Part shown: positions 22,590 to 34,793 of the stretch, one piece after another
Layout: every line of letters starts with the position of its first letter
Numbering within the stretch: position 1 is the stretch's first letter
Assembly (NCBI GenBank): GCA_963556145.1
Contig: OY744467.1
Span: 1,674,001 to 1,738,000 of the forward strand
Reading direction: 5' to 3'
Length of the DNA: 64,000 nucleotides
Origin: Hygrocybe punicea
Taxonomy: Eukaryota; Basidiomycota; Agaricomycetes; Agaricales; Hygrophoraceae
Made by a program: the position numbers and the translations under genes
Notes under the pieces: generated by a model
What the model was told of the DNA's origin: nothing
What the model saw: the letters and a program-made list of their open reading frames with translations, nothing else
Database searches by the model: none

Positions 22590-22677
22590 GAGAGGGTGCA
22601 ATAGAATTTCGACGATTAAATTTCTTTTCCAGGATTTTCAACACGTTTGAACGAGACATGAAATTGTGAAAGCACTG
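22590..22677 (-). repeat. Right terminal inverted repeat of the outer mariner element
   Basis: The complement of this stretch matches 86-175 with few differences and an indel in the A/T-rich part. The shared outer sequence is CAGTGCTTTCACAATTTCAT, followed by TTGAAAATCCTGGAAAAGAA. TA follows at 22678-22679. Confidence 0.7.
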
Positions 22678-22768
22678 TAGTACCTATAGGAACCGTGCAT
22701 TGCCTTCCGTCGAATTCCTTTCTGAGTTATTCCAGCGGAATTTTGCCAAGCTTCTGTTTTTCAACAGA

Positions 22769-24836
22769 ATGAGCATCGATAAGGCCTCTCTGCCTGATCT
22801 GACGAAGTGTCCTCGTCAGCAAGTTTCTACACTTCGCTGTGAAGGCAAGGTCAACTTTAGGTACTTTGGAAAACCAGCTGATGTCGACTTTTGGCCCAGA
22901 TCTTTGTACCTCCTCAAACGACACACATTGCGGTAACGGCGGGTGTGCCGATACCATCGAGGAACGAGCCCCGAGTGTTCCTGCACATCTGGACGGGAAT
23001 ATACCAAGGTTGCTGCGTTCGGTATCGAAGAGAGCGACAGGGACATGGAACCATCCTGGCAACAACAGGATCATTCGTAGCCTCATGTTTCTGATGCTGT
23101 TGTTCCCAGCACTTGCAAAACCAATTGGTTTGACCGTTAAAGCACAGTCGACATCAGGCCACCCTCACACGATCAGCGCCACGGCTGCTGAGACGATCCT
23201 CGCGCTCATATCGGTTGCCCTGATAACCTTTACCTACACCATTCTGATTAGCACCAGCCGTCGCTTGTCAAACACTAGCAAGCTACCCATGGCGTGCATC
23301 AGCAAAAATATCATGGCGATTCTTGAACAGGCATGGCCTGACACCAGCTCTTCCACGCAATGTCTCGTTCCCGATGGTGCCCAAACTGATGCAATCAGGC
23401 TATTGTATTGTGGTGAAATGCATCAGGATGCCACAAAGGGCCGCATTGCCAGGGGAGTCTTGCAATGCGAGGCAAATCCTGATAAGCGACTCCATACACC
23501 TCGTCTCTGGCTGACTAATGGGTCCTCGTCGACATCAAACATGGTCCAGGTTATGGTGTGGGAGTGGGTGTTTGTGTGGATGGGCTTCTGGATGTTGATC
23601 ATCACCTTGCTGCACAACGGGTTCATTGGCGGTAAGGTCATAGGACCAGACGGCTTCCTTCGACTCGCAGTGGTCCTAGCGTATTTGGTAGCTTATGCAG
23701 CCCATGTTGCATACGTGTGGTGGTCTTGCACTACCTGGCTCACCAATGTCGCTGCGGGGGCTTCGTGGAGCCTGCTCAATAGGGCCCGATTCGCTGTCAT
23801 AGATAAAGCGCATTATGATTACCATCTCATGCACCAGAGCGAACGCGGACCTCTGAAGTTCAGGGAAATCAGCAAAGCCAGTAAAGAGTTCGCCCAAGAG
23901 TACTTCGAGGCGGAGCTTGTGCATGACGCATATGCCCCACGGGTCGATAACTACGTTTCCGTCAAAGACAGCACCACGGAGCCAACTGCACGACCGGGAA
24001 GGCGTGGAGAATTTGAGAACGCGTTGAGAAACATTGAATCGGCACAAGCGGTTGAAAGGTCAAACACCGTAGCTGCTGCCGCCAACTCCCTTGACCGCAT
24101 TCTCGCAAATGGAATGCTCATTGTTGCAGTCAACATTTCCTCTGGCTTCTTTCTGTGGACGGCGGAGCTGCAAGACTCGCAGAATTCACGGCTGGGGTCT
24201 TTGTGGTTGCTCACATCCCTATCTCTGGGAGTTGTAGCCATGTTCACGAGTGCCGTGTACTTGCAGACAACGAACGCGTCGTTTAAGGAGTTGTTGTTAC
24301 TGAAGGAAATCTTGATCAATGGACAGGCCGAGGAATTTTCCACGAAGCGTCCGCTGTCGCATCGGCCTATTAGCTTCATGCAAGGAAAAGTGAAGGCTCA
24401 AAGAGTGCGCATGCGCGACCTCTTCGAAATAGTGAATGCGTGGAGCATTCTATGTTTCATGGCGTTAGGTCCGGGATACTTCCTGCTGCCGACCAAGGAC
24501 GATCAAGACAGAATATCGAAAGAGACGGAGTACGAGCTACCGATAACTGTGAGGGGCCATTCGGTGGTCCTCACGACTGCGGGCACGGACAGCCACAGTA
24601 GAGATCAAGAGGGCAAAAACATTCATGCTGTCAATGTATTCTACGTGAAATCGCCATTGGTCAAGGTTTCTAATGGAGGTCTCGATGAGAAATCACCAGC
24701 ACCCTTCTCTGCTGCGGGGCTCGAGGGGAAAGCGTCATCTCTCGTCTCTGACGGAGGGCTTGATGAGAAGGTGTTCAAACTTGTCTCCACTGAAAATCTT
24801 GATGGGAATGTGAAAGGATGGGCGCAAGGTATCTGA
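22769..24836 (+). CDS. Multi-pass membrane protein, copy A
   Basis: Proposed exon 1 (22769-22932, starts MSIDKASLPDL) is joined over a 148-nt GT..AG intron (22933-23080) to a long exon ending at 24836; about 639 residues. Support for exon 1: against copy B, four of the five differences at 22858-22903 are silent in this frame, while most would change the protein in the frame that simply extends the long exon upstream. About seven hydrophobic segments are visible, including MFLMLLFPALA, TILALISVALITFTYTILI, WVFVWMGFWMLIITLL, LRLAVVLAYLVAYAAHVAYV, MLIVAVNISSGFFLW and WSILCFMALGPGYFLL. The C-terminus carries GGLDEK-type repeats. No family is recognised. Compared with B, a 2-bp loss near the end truncates the tail at QGI. 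Confidence 0.7.
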
Positions 24837-25409
24837 TGTGCAAGGTGACACTTTTGAGGTTGAGATGATTCTCAACTTATAGGTCGTGATTGGAGTTATG
24901 TAACATCATTTTTTTTTGTCTAAGTTTTTGTCGACTTGTAGGACTTGATGTATAGGCTGAGAGAATCAGACATTATTGATACCGTCAGATCAGACATTAT
25001 TTAAAATTGTCCATGTCTGTCACCTTACAGTTTTCACTTAGAAATCTGACTAGTGCTTGAAACTAGAAAATTTCACATTATGTCTGTGCTCCCCTCCCCA
25101 TTCCTTTCCCTTGCTCCTTGTCTGTCTTCATCCCTCAACCTCCATTGAGGAAATTTGAGGTAGCACAACAGGACATACCTGGCTGCATCCCTTTCCGCTT
25201 GGATTGTCTACTGTGTACCCTGCATCTCCATGGAAACCCCACTCTCCCTCTTTGTCAGTATGAGTCCTCCATGGAAGACTCAGGATGTGTATGTGAAGGG
25301 CTCCTCATTCCTGTCTCTCATCCATTATTATGGCATTATACCAATGGTGTGTGGCATTGTGGGAGCCCCTTTCTGACTGAGGTCCTGTCTTATTGCTGTC
25401 CCTTTCAGA
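24837..25409. other. Intergenic between copy A and the hAT-type element
   Basis: The first 50 bp still resemble the sequence after copy B. The rest shows no supported gene; a + strand open frame from about 25084 has no motif and its composition is ordinary. Confidence 0.4.
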
Positions 25410-25417
25410 TACACAAT

Positions 25418-28254
25418 CAAGGGGGTGGCGGAACGCGAAGCTCCGATATACCCTCATATTTATTTTTTCAAGACCCGAGACCACCCCCCCCCCCCCCCCT
25501 CCTTCTCAAAAAGGCAATTATTTGCACATGACATATAATTTTATCCATAACTATGTGCGACGACGTTTATTCCTGCTTCCTCGACAACTGGGGCATGACC
25601 AATTCTTGGGCACAGATTGGTCTAATTCCATGCAGTTCCGGTGGAACTAAGTACTTCAATTAGATACCAGGTAGGTCAAAACAATAAGGCTCACCCAGAC
25701 AGTCTCGCAACCATGAACTCTACAATGCACCACTGAATCTCCTGCTTCAATTTCAGCTTGTGTTACCTCCTTTCCACATTCACACCCTTTCAGATCAATA
25801 ACCCGTGTCTTCCGGATACGATGTGTCCGAACCGAAGCATTAGTCACTGTGAGATGAGATTCGGGGGCTTTGGTGTTCGGATCAGGATCGGGGGGAATGC
25901 GGTCTTGAACTGGGAGTGTCGACAAACAGTCTGGTACTGGGGTTGTGATCATAGGTAGAAGATCGGTCACCATCACATCCCGGTCAATGTCGGGCTCGGC
26001 TAGTGCAGCGTTGTGGTTTTCCAAGTTATCCTCGAAGGCCGCATTATCAGGAACCTCGGCATCCACAATGTCGTCATTAGGGATGTTAGAATCTTGTGAG
26101 TCACAGTCTGTATCATAATCGGATTCCTTTTCTGTGCCTGAAATGGGCTCAGGGAGATTGCCGTCTGAATTCGCGACACTGAACGATTAGTCGCAGGTTA
26201 GCATTCAATGACAAATGAAAAATTAGATAGTCTTACCGCAGCGCCAAGCGGGAACTATGCGCTTCAGAGAGCACTAATGGCAACTTCTTTGACTGTAGGT
26301 TTCGTCGTTTGTAAATCTTGAACCGGGATTTCCACTTCTTCAAAAGTGCACCTTTCTCTGCTTCCGAGATTGGAGTGTCCAGAGGGAAGTCATTGGGTGA
26401 TGTTATTTTGTGCCGGCCACGAAAATGGGCCTCAAGGTTGTATGACCAAACAGCAGGGCTGTTCGTAGGGCATAATGGACAAATCTTGGGAACATTTGAG
26501 CAAGGAGCAGCTGTCGACGATGTCAGAGCACTCGCATAGTTGAAACGGATTAAGTTGATACAAGTGGATCGGCTCAGGTCCACATTGTGCCCCGCTGCAA
26601 AGCCTCGCCCTTTCTTGAGGAAAAACAAGCATGTTGGGGCTGGACGCAGACACATACCACAAGGCTCATGTGACCGATCAACAGAAGTGTCGTGCAAAAT
26701 ATGGGCACCCATATGTTCTAGGATACGTTGCGCATTTGAACCACGACCTAGTTGGGTTCGTGGACCACATTTTGAGCACAAGGAATTTTCGTCATTTAAG
26801 CCCAGAGAACGTGGATTCAAATCATGCTCGCAAACAAAACATGCCTTCCCTGAGAAGAATAACATTCCATGTTAGACAATAGCTCTGGTCATCCGCCGCC
26901 CTTTGTTTTGAACATGCATGGGATTGCAAGAAGAACTTCTCGTTGGCTGACTGGTAGTTCCATGGAAGAGGTCGTTCATTATGGAGGCCGAAAGGATATG
27001 AGGTATGTTGATTTTTGCCAGGGGGGAACGAGACGACAATCCCATGGCAAGGAGTATCAAAGGCGGGCTTTGCAGGCGGCTGTGCGTGGTTGGCGCTCAT
27101 TGGCATTGAGGACGTCGAGAGATCAACGAGTGCCTCCTCGATCTCATCCACATCAATAACGTCTGTTGTTGCAGTAGCCGGAGTGGTACCAGTCTCAACG
27201 GCAGTAGGTGAGAATCTTTTCCGTTTGATTGTTGTTATTATGAAATTCAAATATAGGTTTTGAATACGCACTCAAGGTCGATCGCTGCCAGAAGTATTCC
27301 AACTTTGACTTCAATTAGTGCGCCCTGCAGACCACGGTGTATCACGAAATATTCAATGAAGTTGTGAAATCCATCTATTCCATTCTTCCCACGTCGTGCG
27401 ATTTCGTTCAGCTGACTATTCTCTGAATTTGACCCCCAGTCGAATGCCCGCTTCATCATTGGGTTCAAGAGGTCTTCCCAGTCGTCCTTGTCTGGGTCAA
27501 TGCAAGCCGCTGGATCGCCGGAGAACACCGCCAAGGGATGATCTGCATCTGCAAGGGGGGTGGATTTGGGAATCTTCCTCTTCTTTTGATCGAGTTCTCG
27601 GAGTAGGCGTCCCGCAATCACACATGGCGGTATGGAGTTGTGTTCAGCGTTAACCTTTTCTGATGCTGATGCCAACGCTACGAGATCAATAGGCGGTGCA
27701 TGGACAAGTGAGGGTGCCGACACTGTGCATGGATTGAGCACTTGCTGCGATCCAAAGAAGGTGAGCAGAGATGCATCTGGTCTTTCTTTCCACCTTTTAA
27801 ACAAGCCACCGTGTGCCTCTTGTTTGCAAACAGCTTGTGCCGCTTGACATGCCCTGGACCTGCGATGAATTTCCAAATTTTTAGGGCCAGCGGTGCCCAC
27901 TCGAATGACTTCTCCACAATCGGGACATGGTAGCTGGGTCTCTGTTGTGTATTGATTTGTGCGACTAAGTGTAATCCAAGCTCTGAGTTCAATGTGTACA
28001 GAGTAGAAGTTATTGTCACGTACTCTTTTTTCTTGGCCATTTTGTATGGTTATGCAAGTTAATAGGGTTCGTTCACTGGTCTTACTCATAGGACGTGTCA
28101 TTTGCTTCTATTACTACTTCTCAGGCATGAATAGGGCAATTGCCCTGCCAAACTAGCTCAAAACCCCCGGAGTTCAAAAAAAAAAATCGGCCCGCTGGCT
28201 GACCCCCCCCCCCCCCTACCTCAGGTGCGGGATTCGGGTTCCGCCACCCCCTTG
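25418..28254. mobile_element. hAT-type TIR element carrying a spliced zinc-finger gene
   Basis: Ends are perfect 17-bp inverted repeats CAAGGGGGTGGCGGAAC, at 25418-25434 and, inverted, 28238-28254. They are flanked by a perfect 8-bp duplication TACACAAT (25410-25417 and 28255-28262). Such duplications are typical of hAT elements. The interior has one minus-strand gene and no hAT transposase motifs. Each end has a run of 14 or more C near the terminus (about 25485 and 28207), in direct rather than inverted orientation. The perfect duplication implies a recent insertion. Confidence 0.85.
25551..28040 (-). CDS. Zinc-finger and PHD-finger protein carried by the TIR element
   Basis: Six exons can be read. 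Start ATG is at 28038-28040 (MAKKK); intron 27965-28023; an exon with CPDCG...H...C; an intron with donor GTGCGT just below 27272; an exon with PWNYQ; an intron ending CTCAG before KACFVC; an exon with a Cys/His cluster (RILEHMGAHILHD, EPCGMCLRP, ICPLCP); an intron with donor GTAAGA; and a last intron 25647-25694 (48 nt). The final exon completes a PHD finger: CECG...CRVHGCETVW then FHRNC...WSCPSC, stop at 25551. Two splice phases were checked and fit. The product is roughly 700 residues, probably nuclear. I recall very many relatives in mushroom genomes, which fits a gene spread by elements. No transposase signature is seen. Confidence 0.7.
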
Positions 28255-28699
28255 TACACAATACCCCTTATCCTCCCATGAAGTACCTATCAATAACATT
28301 TTCTTGGCCTGATGTCATTTATGACATTGACACCTTCAACTCCTGCTGTTTCCCTTCATCCAAGTTCTCACTGTCACTGATAACAACAGCTACTGAATCT
28401 TTGTTGCTACATTTCTATGCTTTCACTACGTGGACTGCATCCTTCCACCATCAAAAAAAGCAAACTTTTAAGGGAGCATGAGTAGTGTTGCCATGGCTCG
28501 GTCCAAAACCATTAGCTGATTGAGCCAAGCTGATGATTAGCCAAGCTGAGCCATTGCTATGGCTAACGGTTAAACCTCGGCTTAGCCGTGGCTAGCCATT
28601 TTGAGCTGTTACAAAATTTCCAAATTAGGAAATATAATGATTTCAAGGTTTCCGGAGTGTTTGCTGGCTCGCAACTGGTTTTCTGGCATTGCCCAAGGC

Positions 28700-30381
28700 T
28701 CAAAACATCACCAGATGACTGCTGTGCTAATGAAGGATGGATTTTGGTGTAAAATACAATAATACTGAATAATTATTACATCTACATAGTCTCAATTACC
28801 TTGACGAACAACCATGTCATATCGTAACTTGTAACAGTCACCATTTGATACTGCAGAGATGAAATATTGAGCTGTTAAATCTGACTTATAGAAAGAAGCT
28901 CATGTTGTCAATGCTTTGGGCATTACTGAGATGTGAGAGGGTTTGTAAGGGAAGCCATTTGAAGACACTCTTGGCTTGCGTTTGTTCTGTTGACCCAAAT
29001 GTCCAGTTGGGCTGGATCCAGGCACTCGATGTGGTTCGTTGTAGCAAATAAGAGGCAGAAAAATTATGTCTCCTAATTTTTACTTTTATTTTAATTTAAT
29101 TTATTTGGGGGAGTCGACATACCTGACTTCAGCAGCAGCAACACCATCAAGGCTGTTTAAGAGTCCACTCAGACTTAGCCTTGAACTGTGAGTAGTTTTA
29201 GAGTCCCATTGGTGGACATAATGTCACGACTGATGGAGCACATAAATGTATAGCCATGTGAGAAAGTGACTTGCCTGATTGAAACATATCCCATTAATGT
29301 CATCAAAGTATTATCACTTATGCAGTACTTATGCTAGGATTCTGCTTCAAGAAAGGCTGATGACATAGATATCAAGACTGAGTTCACCAGCTAAGGAATT
29401 GGTTTGCCGCTATCTTTAAACCCTCCAACCATCAAAGAGTTCCAAAGGGGATCCATCGTCGAGTGGAGGTTGTACATGACAAGAGCTAAATTGTTGTCCA
29501 ATGCCATGTTGATAGCCTTGGAGCATGCAAGAGAACCATAAGATGCTGAAAGAAATCAGAATAATTATTGCTATTTGAGAAATATAACTGCTCTCACTGA
29601 GATTGTTGACTGCCATCATGATTACATCCTCAACTCTGAACACTCACACCAGCCAAAATTTGTTTGACAAAATCATGTTCCACCATGCAGGAGAGAATGG
29701 TCCTTGCAGGTGGGAGAGTAGACTAGTCCCATCAAAATTAGACATCATTTTTTGGAATGCATGGTTCAACTGACTCACCTTGAAAGAATGGATAGTCCAG
29801 GGCAAATGTCAAATATATTCTGCTGATGCCCTCAACCGAGTTGTCTAAAGGGAGAATGTGAGCATGTTGCTACATGCAGGCTGACACGAAATCACCAAGT
29901 GCAACATGCAAATAATTGCAAGTATTATAAGAGAGAGAACAGGTAGAAGATGCCGAGACACCCCCAGTACACAGGGGGATAGGAAAAGGCGATGACATGT
30001 GAAAAGTTTGTGGGTGCCCAGCACTAGTGAAACAGATGGAAGGACGTGAAATATGGACCAGAAAATAAGATGATGAAGGCCAAAGACAGGGAGATGCAGA
30101 GGCAACAGGGATGAGACTTTGCAATGCTCAGCACTGGCAAAGATGGTTGAGGAGAACACAAGGCTTCATGTCTTATGGTATAGTGAAGCTCATGTCTCAT
30201 GGTCACATGATCAAGTTACTGTTGAGTGCCATTCTAAGTCTTTTCTCTTCATCTCCCCTTGATTGAATCATAGGGAGATGTTCCTTCCTGGTTGTGTTAT
30301 CTGCTGATGCCGACATTGATGTTCTTATCTGCCATTTTGCTATGACTGGCATTGTCTTCCCCCTACTCTTTGCTTCCCCAG
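28700..30381. other. No gene recognised, internal to the hAT element
   Basis: Neutral AT-rich sequence with only short unsupported open frames on both strands. No repeats or terminal motifs seen. Confidence 0.4.
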
Positions 30382-32231
30382 TGGAGTGGGTCCGAGGGAC
30401 CTCACAGAATTGGGTGGGGAATCAGACAGAAAGCTCTGAGATGGATGGAGTGATGAACCAACTACCACATCTGGAACTGCTACTGACTAAGGTCTGGTCA
30501 TGTGACATCCTACTCCAAGTGCCCCCCTCTCTGTAGCGACACCCTTGTTGCTAATGAGAGACAAACAAAACAAAAAGAACTGAAAGAATCAAAGGAAACT
30601 GAAAGAAAAGCAGAAAACAGAAAGAGAATGCAAAAGCACACAAAGGAAAGCAAAAAAGGCAAGTGTGAACTAGTGGTGGTCAATCATGGTGAAAAAGGGG
30701 ACAAGAAATAGTAGTGTAATGTGGAAAAGGAAGTGTAATGAAAAGAAAATTCATGGGTTTATGAGACAGCAGGCAATGCCTCACATAGGTGAGCATCGTG
30801 ATGTGGGGTATGAGCGTGAGGGCCAGTGTAGTAGTTGTGCCTGGGCTGTCACATGACCCAGGTCCCATGGTTGGGTTCCCTTAGGTAGCCATTTCCTGTC
30901 TTAGTCGATCGATCCTATCCGATTCCATTGTCACTTCCCCTTTCGTGTGTGAGCAGCCTCAGACCCACTCCACTGGGGATGAATCAACATGGGATGGGAT
31001 CACCATGGCAAGTCATGGAGGTGGGGCCATGGGGTTTTGACCATGGGGTGTGGCAGATGGATTCGCATCCTTGGGCACATGGTTGGGGTGGCTGTATCAT
31101 GTGGGTGGGTCTTCGTGGGTGTGTGTACACGTGTATGGGTGTGGGATGTGGGGTCACATGTGCGGAGGTGGGGTATGGAGGGGCGAGGTGTGCTGCTCAC
31201 GTTGGGCCAATTCTGCTGCTCAGTACTGGCATGGGTGCAGTTGATTGCATTGGAAATGGGCATGTGGGGCTGTAAAATGAGCTGGTGTGGGGCTCGCAGG
31301 TTCTCACATGGATGGTCCATCATTGGGTTTCATTGGGTGGGGTTGGATGCATAATCCACATGGATATGGGCCATTGGGGTCATGGTGGGGCTGCAGGTGC
31401 AAGGGAACTGGCACATGTGTGTTGGGCTGGGCCCATGGGGTTGAGTAAAAAGGTGCTGGCATGTGTGAGGAGTGCCAGTCGAGGTGATGACGTGGCAGTT
31501 GGGCGATGCAGCAACAGATGGGTCGGCATGAAAATGGAGATGCTGAAGATGGGGGAGGTGATGGGATGGCTTGTGGGGTTGCTGTTTAAACGCAGGGGTA
31601 CAGTTAGCATTTGTGTATTGAGTAGTGTACCCATAGGCATTCTGATGAAAAGGGGGTGGTCGAAGATGGGGACGGTCAGGTTGAGGGTGTGTCTTGCTGC
31701 GTGATGACATTGTTGAACACGTCATCCGGCTTGGCAGCCTCATCAAGGTCTTCTAAGGAGTGTGAGGTGCTGTGGTTGCACATGGTTGGTTGGATTTTTG
31801 GTGGGCACAGTTGGTGATGTGGCTGCATGAAGTGGCTGTGCAGAATGGTGAGGAAGTATGAAAAGTTGTGAGGATGGTCGTGGGGCATGTAGAATGATTC
31901 AGACATAATGCTGGGGCCATCGGAGACTCTTTTTTGTAAGGTTTTTCATGAGGTGCTGCATGGAATCGCGTGGGTGGGCTCTCGGGAGGGTTCTCTGTTC
32001 TCAAAAATCTTGTTCTGTGCTCAAAAAGGAATCTGTGCAAGTTGAATGTGGTGGTCTGCAGTGGTGTGGCTTGAATTGTGCTCTCATCACCACATTGGAG
32101 TAGGTCCAAGGGACCTCATGAAATTGGGTGGGGAATCAGACAGAAAGCTCTGAGATGGATGGAGTGATGAACCAACTACCACATCAGGAACTGCTACTGA
32201 CTAAGGTCTGGTCATGTGACATCCTACTCCA
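30382..32231 (-). mobile_element. Short LTR element 1 without pol (TRIM/LARD-like)
   Basis: Two 136-bp direct repeats (30382-30517 and 32096-32231) are nearly identical. On the minus strand they begin TGGAGTAGGATGTCACATGA and end CACTCCA. Just inside the upstream LTR, on the minus strand, is TGGTGATGAGAGC, the same primer-site-like sequence as in LTR element 2. Just before the downstream LTR is a polypurine run, the complement of AGTGCCCCCCTCTCT. Internal frames match LTR element 2 in pieces (for example DHPHNFSY). There is no reverse transcriptase, integrase or protease. No target duplication was found. Confidence 0.7.
30827..30972 (+). repeat. Solo LTR nested in LTR element 1
   Basis: TGTAGTAGTTGTGCCTGG opens this 146-bp stretch, as in the LTRs of element 2, and it ends CCCACTCCA. 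It lies in the opposite orientation to the host element. Divergence from element 2 is mainly CG-to-TG/CA (for example CACATGAC for CACGTGAC). Confidence 0.6.
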
Positions 32232-33092
32232 CTGGCTCTGGGTACATTGACTTATCCCCCTCTTCACAATGGGTTGTCCATGCTTATCATCCTATTCATA
32301 TCTTGCACCAGGATCTGCCCATTTGACACAAGGAACAGATCAAGACCACACCATCAATACATGTGTCTGCATGCTGTTTCACTTAGCACTGTATTTTTTT
32401 AACCTCCACATCTTTTTCCCTTTGCCATTACTGAGATGTTCATATTTTTTCTACTGTACTTTTACCAATAATTTGTATTTCATGTGTAATTCATACATCC
32501 ACCATCAAACTCACCTGGTTATGTCTGCATCTTCAACTTATTCACCATGTTGTACAGGAGAAATGTAATTGTTAGTAGTGTTCATGCCCAGTGGGAATAG
32601 GACATTTTGTCAGTGATTTGTGGATATTTCAGTAGTCAAAATTCATGTGAAATAGTATGGCATTGATTGCCATGTGACTTGATTGAGACTCTCTGTCTCT
32701 GTGTACATCAACTACCTTCAAAGTGTAAGTTATGCCACGACTCACTGACTTTACTGACTTCAGCAATGTGTCATGTGATATGATGTCGGTTGTTTGTGCT
32801 GGCTTCCATCCACCACATCCCCTGCTATCAGTGTGATAGTGTTGCATACATAGAGGAAAACAGAGGAGGTATGCATACATCATTTCGTCAATGAATGCCC
32901 ATTTGCATGCTGGTCCATCCTGTGCATGCTCTATGAAGCATGCAGTTGCTTGGCCACAATGGATGGCTGATGTAGGTACTGTCCTTTTTCCATCAACACT
33001 TGTCCACTGACACTTTTCCCCTTGTGTACTAGGCTTTCGAGAGCAGTAGGGTCTGCTGGCACTACAATATCCATGACAGCCATCCTAGGGAC

Positions 33093-34083
33093 TAGTGTAT
33101 TGCACGGGTACAGGTAAACCCACAGGTTTTGCCATGGGTACAGCCACAGGTGGGGGTACAGGTACAGCAATTTGTACCCGTGTGATTACCCATACCCGTG
33201 ATGGGTAACTCGTGACATTCAGTCACACGAAATGATGCGTTGGGTTCAACTGCAACTGCAACAATCCAACCACAACAACAAGATGATAGAAGACCATGGT
33301 GATGAAGACCACAATGACAGCAATGGAGAGGATGGCCAGGAGGGTGGTGCGCCCACCTACTGGCCCAGGTACGTATTCAGATTCTACTTCCATTGACATG
33401 GACTAATTCCATACCTTGCGAACATGCCCTGATGCATCGACTGATGCGTCAACATCATTCACGAGATAACAGGCACCAAGAAGGACAATGGGGCTCAAGA
33501 CTCATCCCAGGCCCCACCATACCTCACAAACATGCCCTGACGTGTCGACTGACTGTCAATATTGTTCGCGAGGTAACAGGCACCAAGCAGGATGATGGGG
33601 CTCAAGACTTATCCCAGGCCCCCCACATACCGGTCGGCAATGGGCCAGAGCACCCAAAGACATCCACCCCTGTTCACCTCACATCCACACCAAGTGAAGA
33701 AAGACCAGGGGTGTAGTGCAACCACTCCCTGGTTGCCAGGTGTATTTCTCACTGGCAATTCCACCAGCCCACGCATCTACCAGCCCACGCATCCACTGGC
33801 CCAGGCGTCCAATGACGCAATCACCTGGCTTTGCACCCACCACCCACCAACTACGCTGCACTGGGCCCACACCCATTCCTCATGCTCACATGGCATGCGT
33901 CAATTGACACATGTCCGGTGTCGCAAGTGTGAGACCCATGGGTTACCCACTACAGGTATGGGTATGGGTAGGAAAAAAAAGACCCAGCACAAAACCCATA
34001 CCTGTGGTGACAGGTACAGGTATTCATGGGTATGGGTACGGGTATCCCCAAAAGTACATGGGGGTTACCCGTGCAATACACTA
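33093..34083. mobile_element. MITE 2, hAT-type, 991 bp
   Basis: Perfect 18-bp inverted ends TAGTGTATTGCACGGGTA, flanked by a perfect 8-bp duplication CTAGGGAC (33085-33092 and 34084-34091). The subterminal regions are rich in GGGTACAGG/TACCC motifs. Two roughly 110-bp direct copies occur near 33410-33620. It shares GGGTGGTGCGCCCACCTAC with MITE 1. No transposase. Confidence 0.9.
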
Positions 34084-34793
34084 CTAGGGACTGGGGGATG
34101 AGATGGCAGGGTGGGGTCCAGGGTAGAGGGCAGGCCAAGGAGAGGCAGGGCCCAGGGCAGGCAGTAGCAACACATACAGAATGATTGCAATACATCTGAA
34201 TTGATATGAATAAAATTTAAAAGTTTCTTCAAATGATGGCAATCAAAAATCATATGCCCTCTGGCCAAACATGTATTTCAAATGAAACATTACATGAAAA
34301 TCTACATGAATCACTGACAAAATGTCCCATTCTCACTGGGGTTCATGGCAGGATAATAGTCATACAGCATGCACACAAGTTGCAATACATCTTGATTGAG
34401 ATCGGTTACACTCTTGGAAATGTAGTTGAGCTATCATGTCTGGAGGTCCATTAAATTGAAATTCACGTCAGTCATCATATATTCAACTGAACTCTGCATC
34501 ACTCTTTAAACCAATATGCCTCCTTGATGTGGAGTCAAAAAGTCCAAGATGACTGCCTTTGCAAATGGCGTGCTTCAAACATCCTTCCAAATTCAAGGTA
34601 GATATTTCACATTTAAACCCACTCATATATGGTGCTGACATTCTCATACATATCCAGTACCTCAACCATCCACTCCAACTCCTGAACCGATCCATCAAGA
34701 GAAAGGAAAGGGCAAGGCCATTGAAGTAGACATTGACAATCCCTTTGGTCCCAGATTTCTATCAAGAGCTACCATCCCAGCCATTACACCAAT

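Larger units (their letters stand above)
86..22677. mobile_element. Tc1/mariner-like element, expanded by nested insertions
   Basis: The ends are inverted repeats of about 90 bp that begin CAGTGCTTTCACAATTTCAT. They are read on + from base 86 and on - from base 22677. Each is flanked by TA (84-85 and 22678-22679), the target duplication of Tc1/mariner elements. The broken transposase at 21180-22552 on the minus strand lies just inside the right end, as expected. The present 22.6 kb is far above the 1.5-3 kb usual for the family, so most of the interior is later insertions. That the two ends belong to one element is inferred from the shared flank similarity to copy B's upstream region. Confidence 0.55.

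Noticed and set aside
23951..24379. Antisense open frames opposite the membrane genes (also 60610-61430)
   Set aside because: Shadows of the sense coding sequence, mirrored in both copies.
25485..28217. Poly-C runs read as part of the inverted repeats
   Set aside because: Both runs are C on the + strand, so they are direct, not inverted; may be assembly-sensitive homopolymers.
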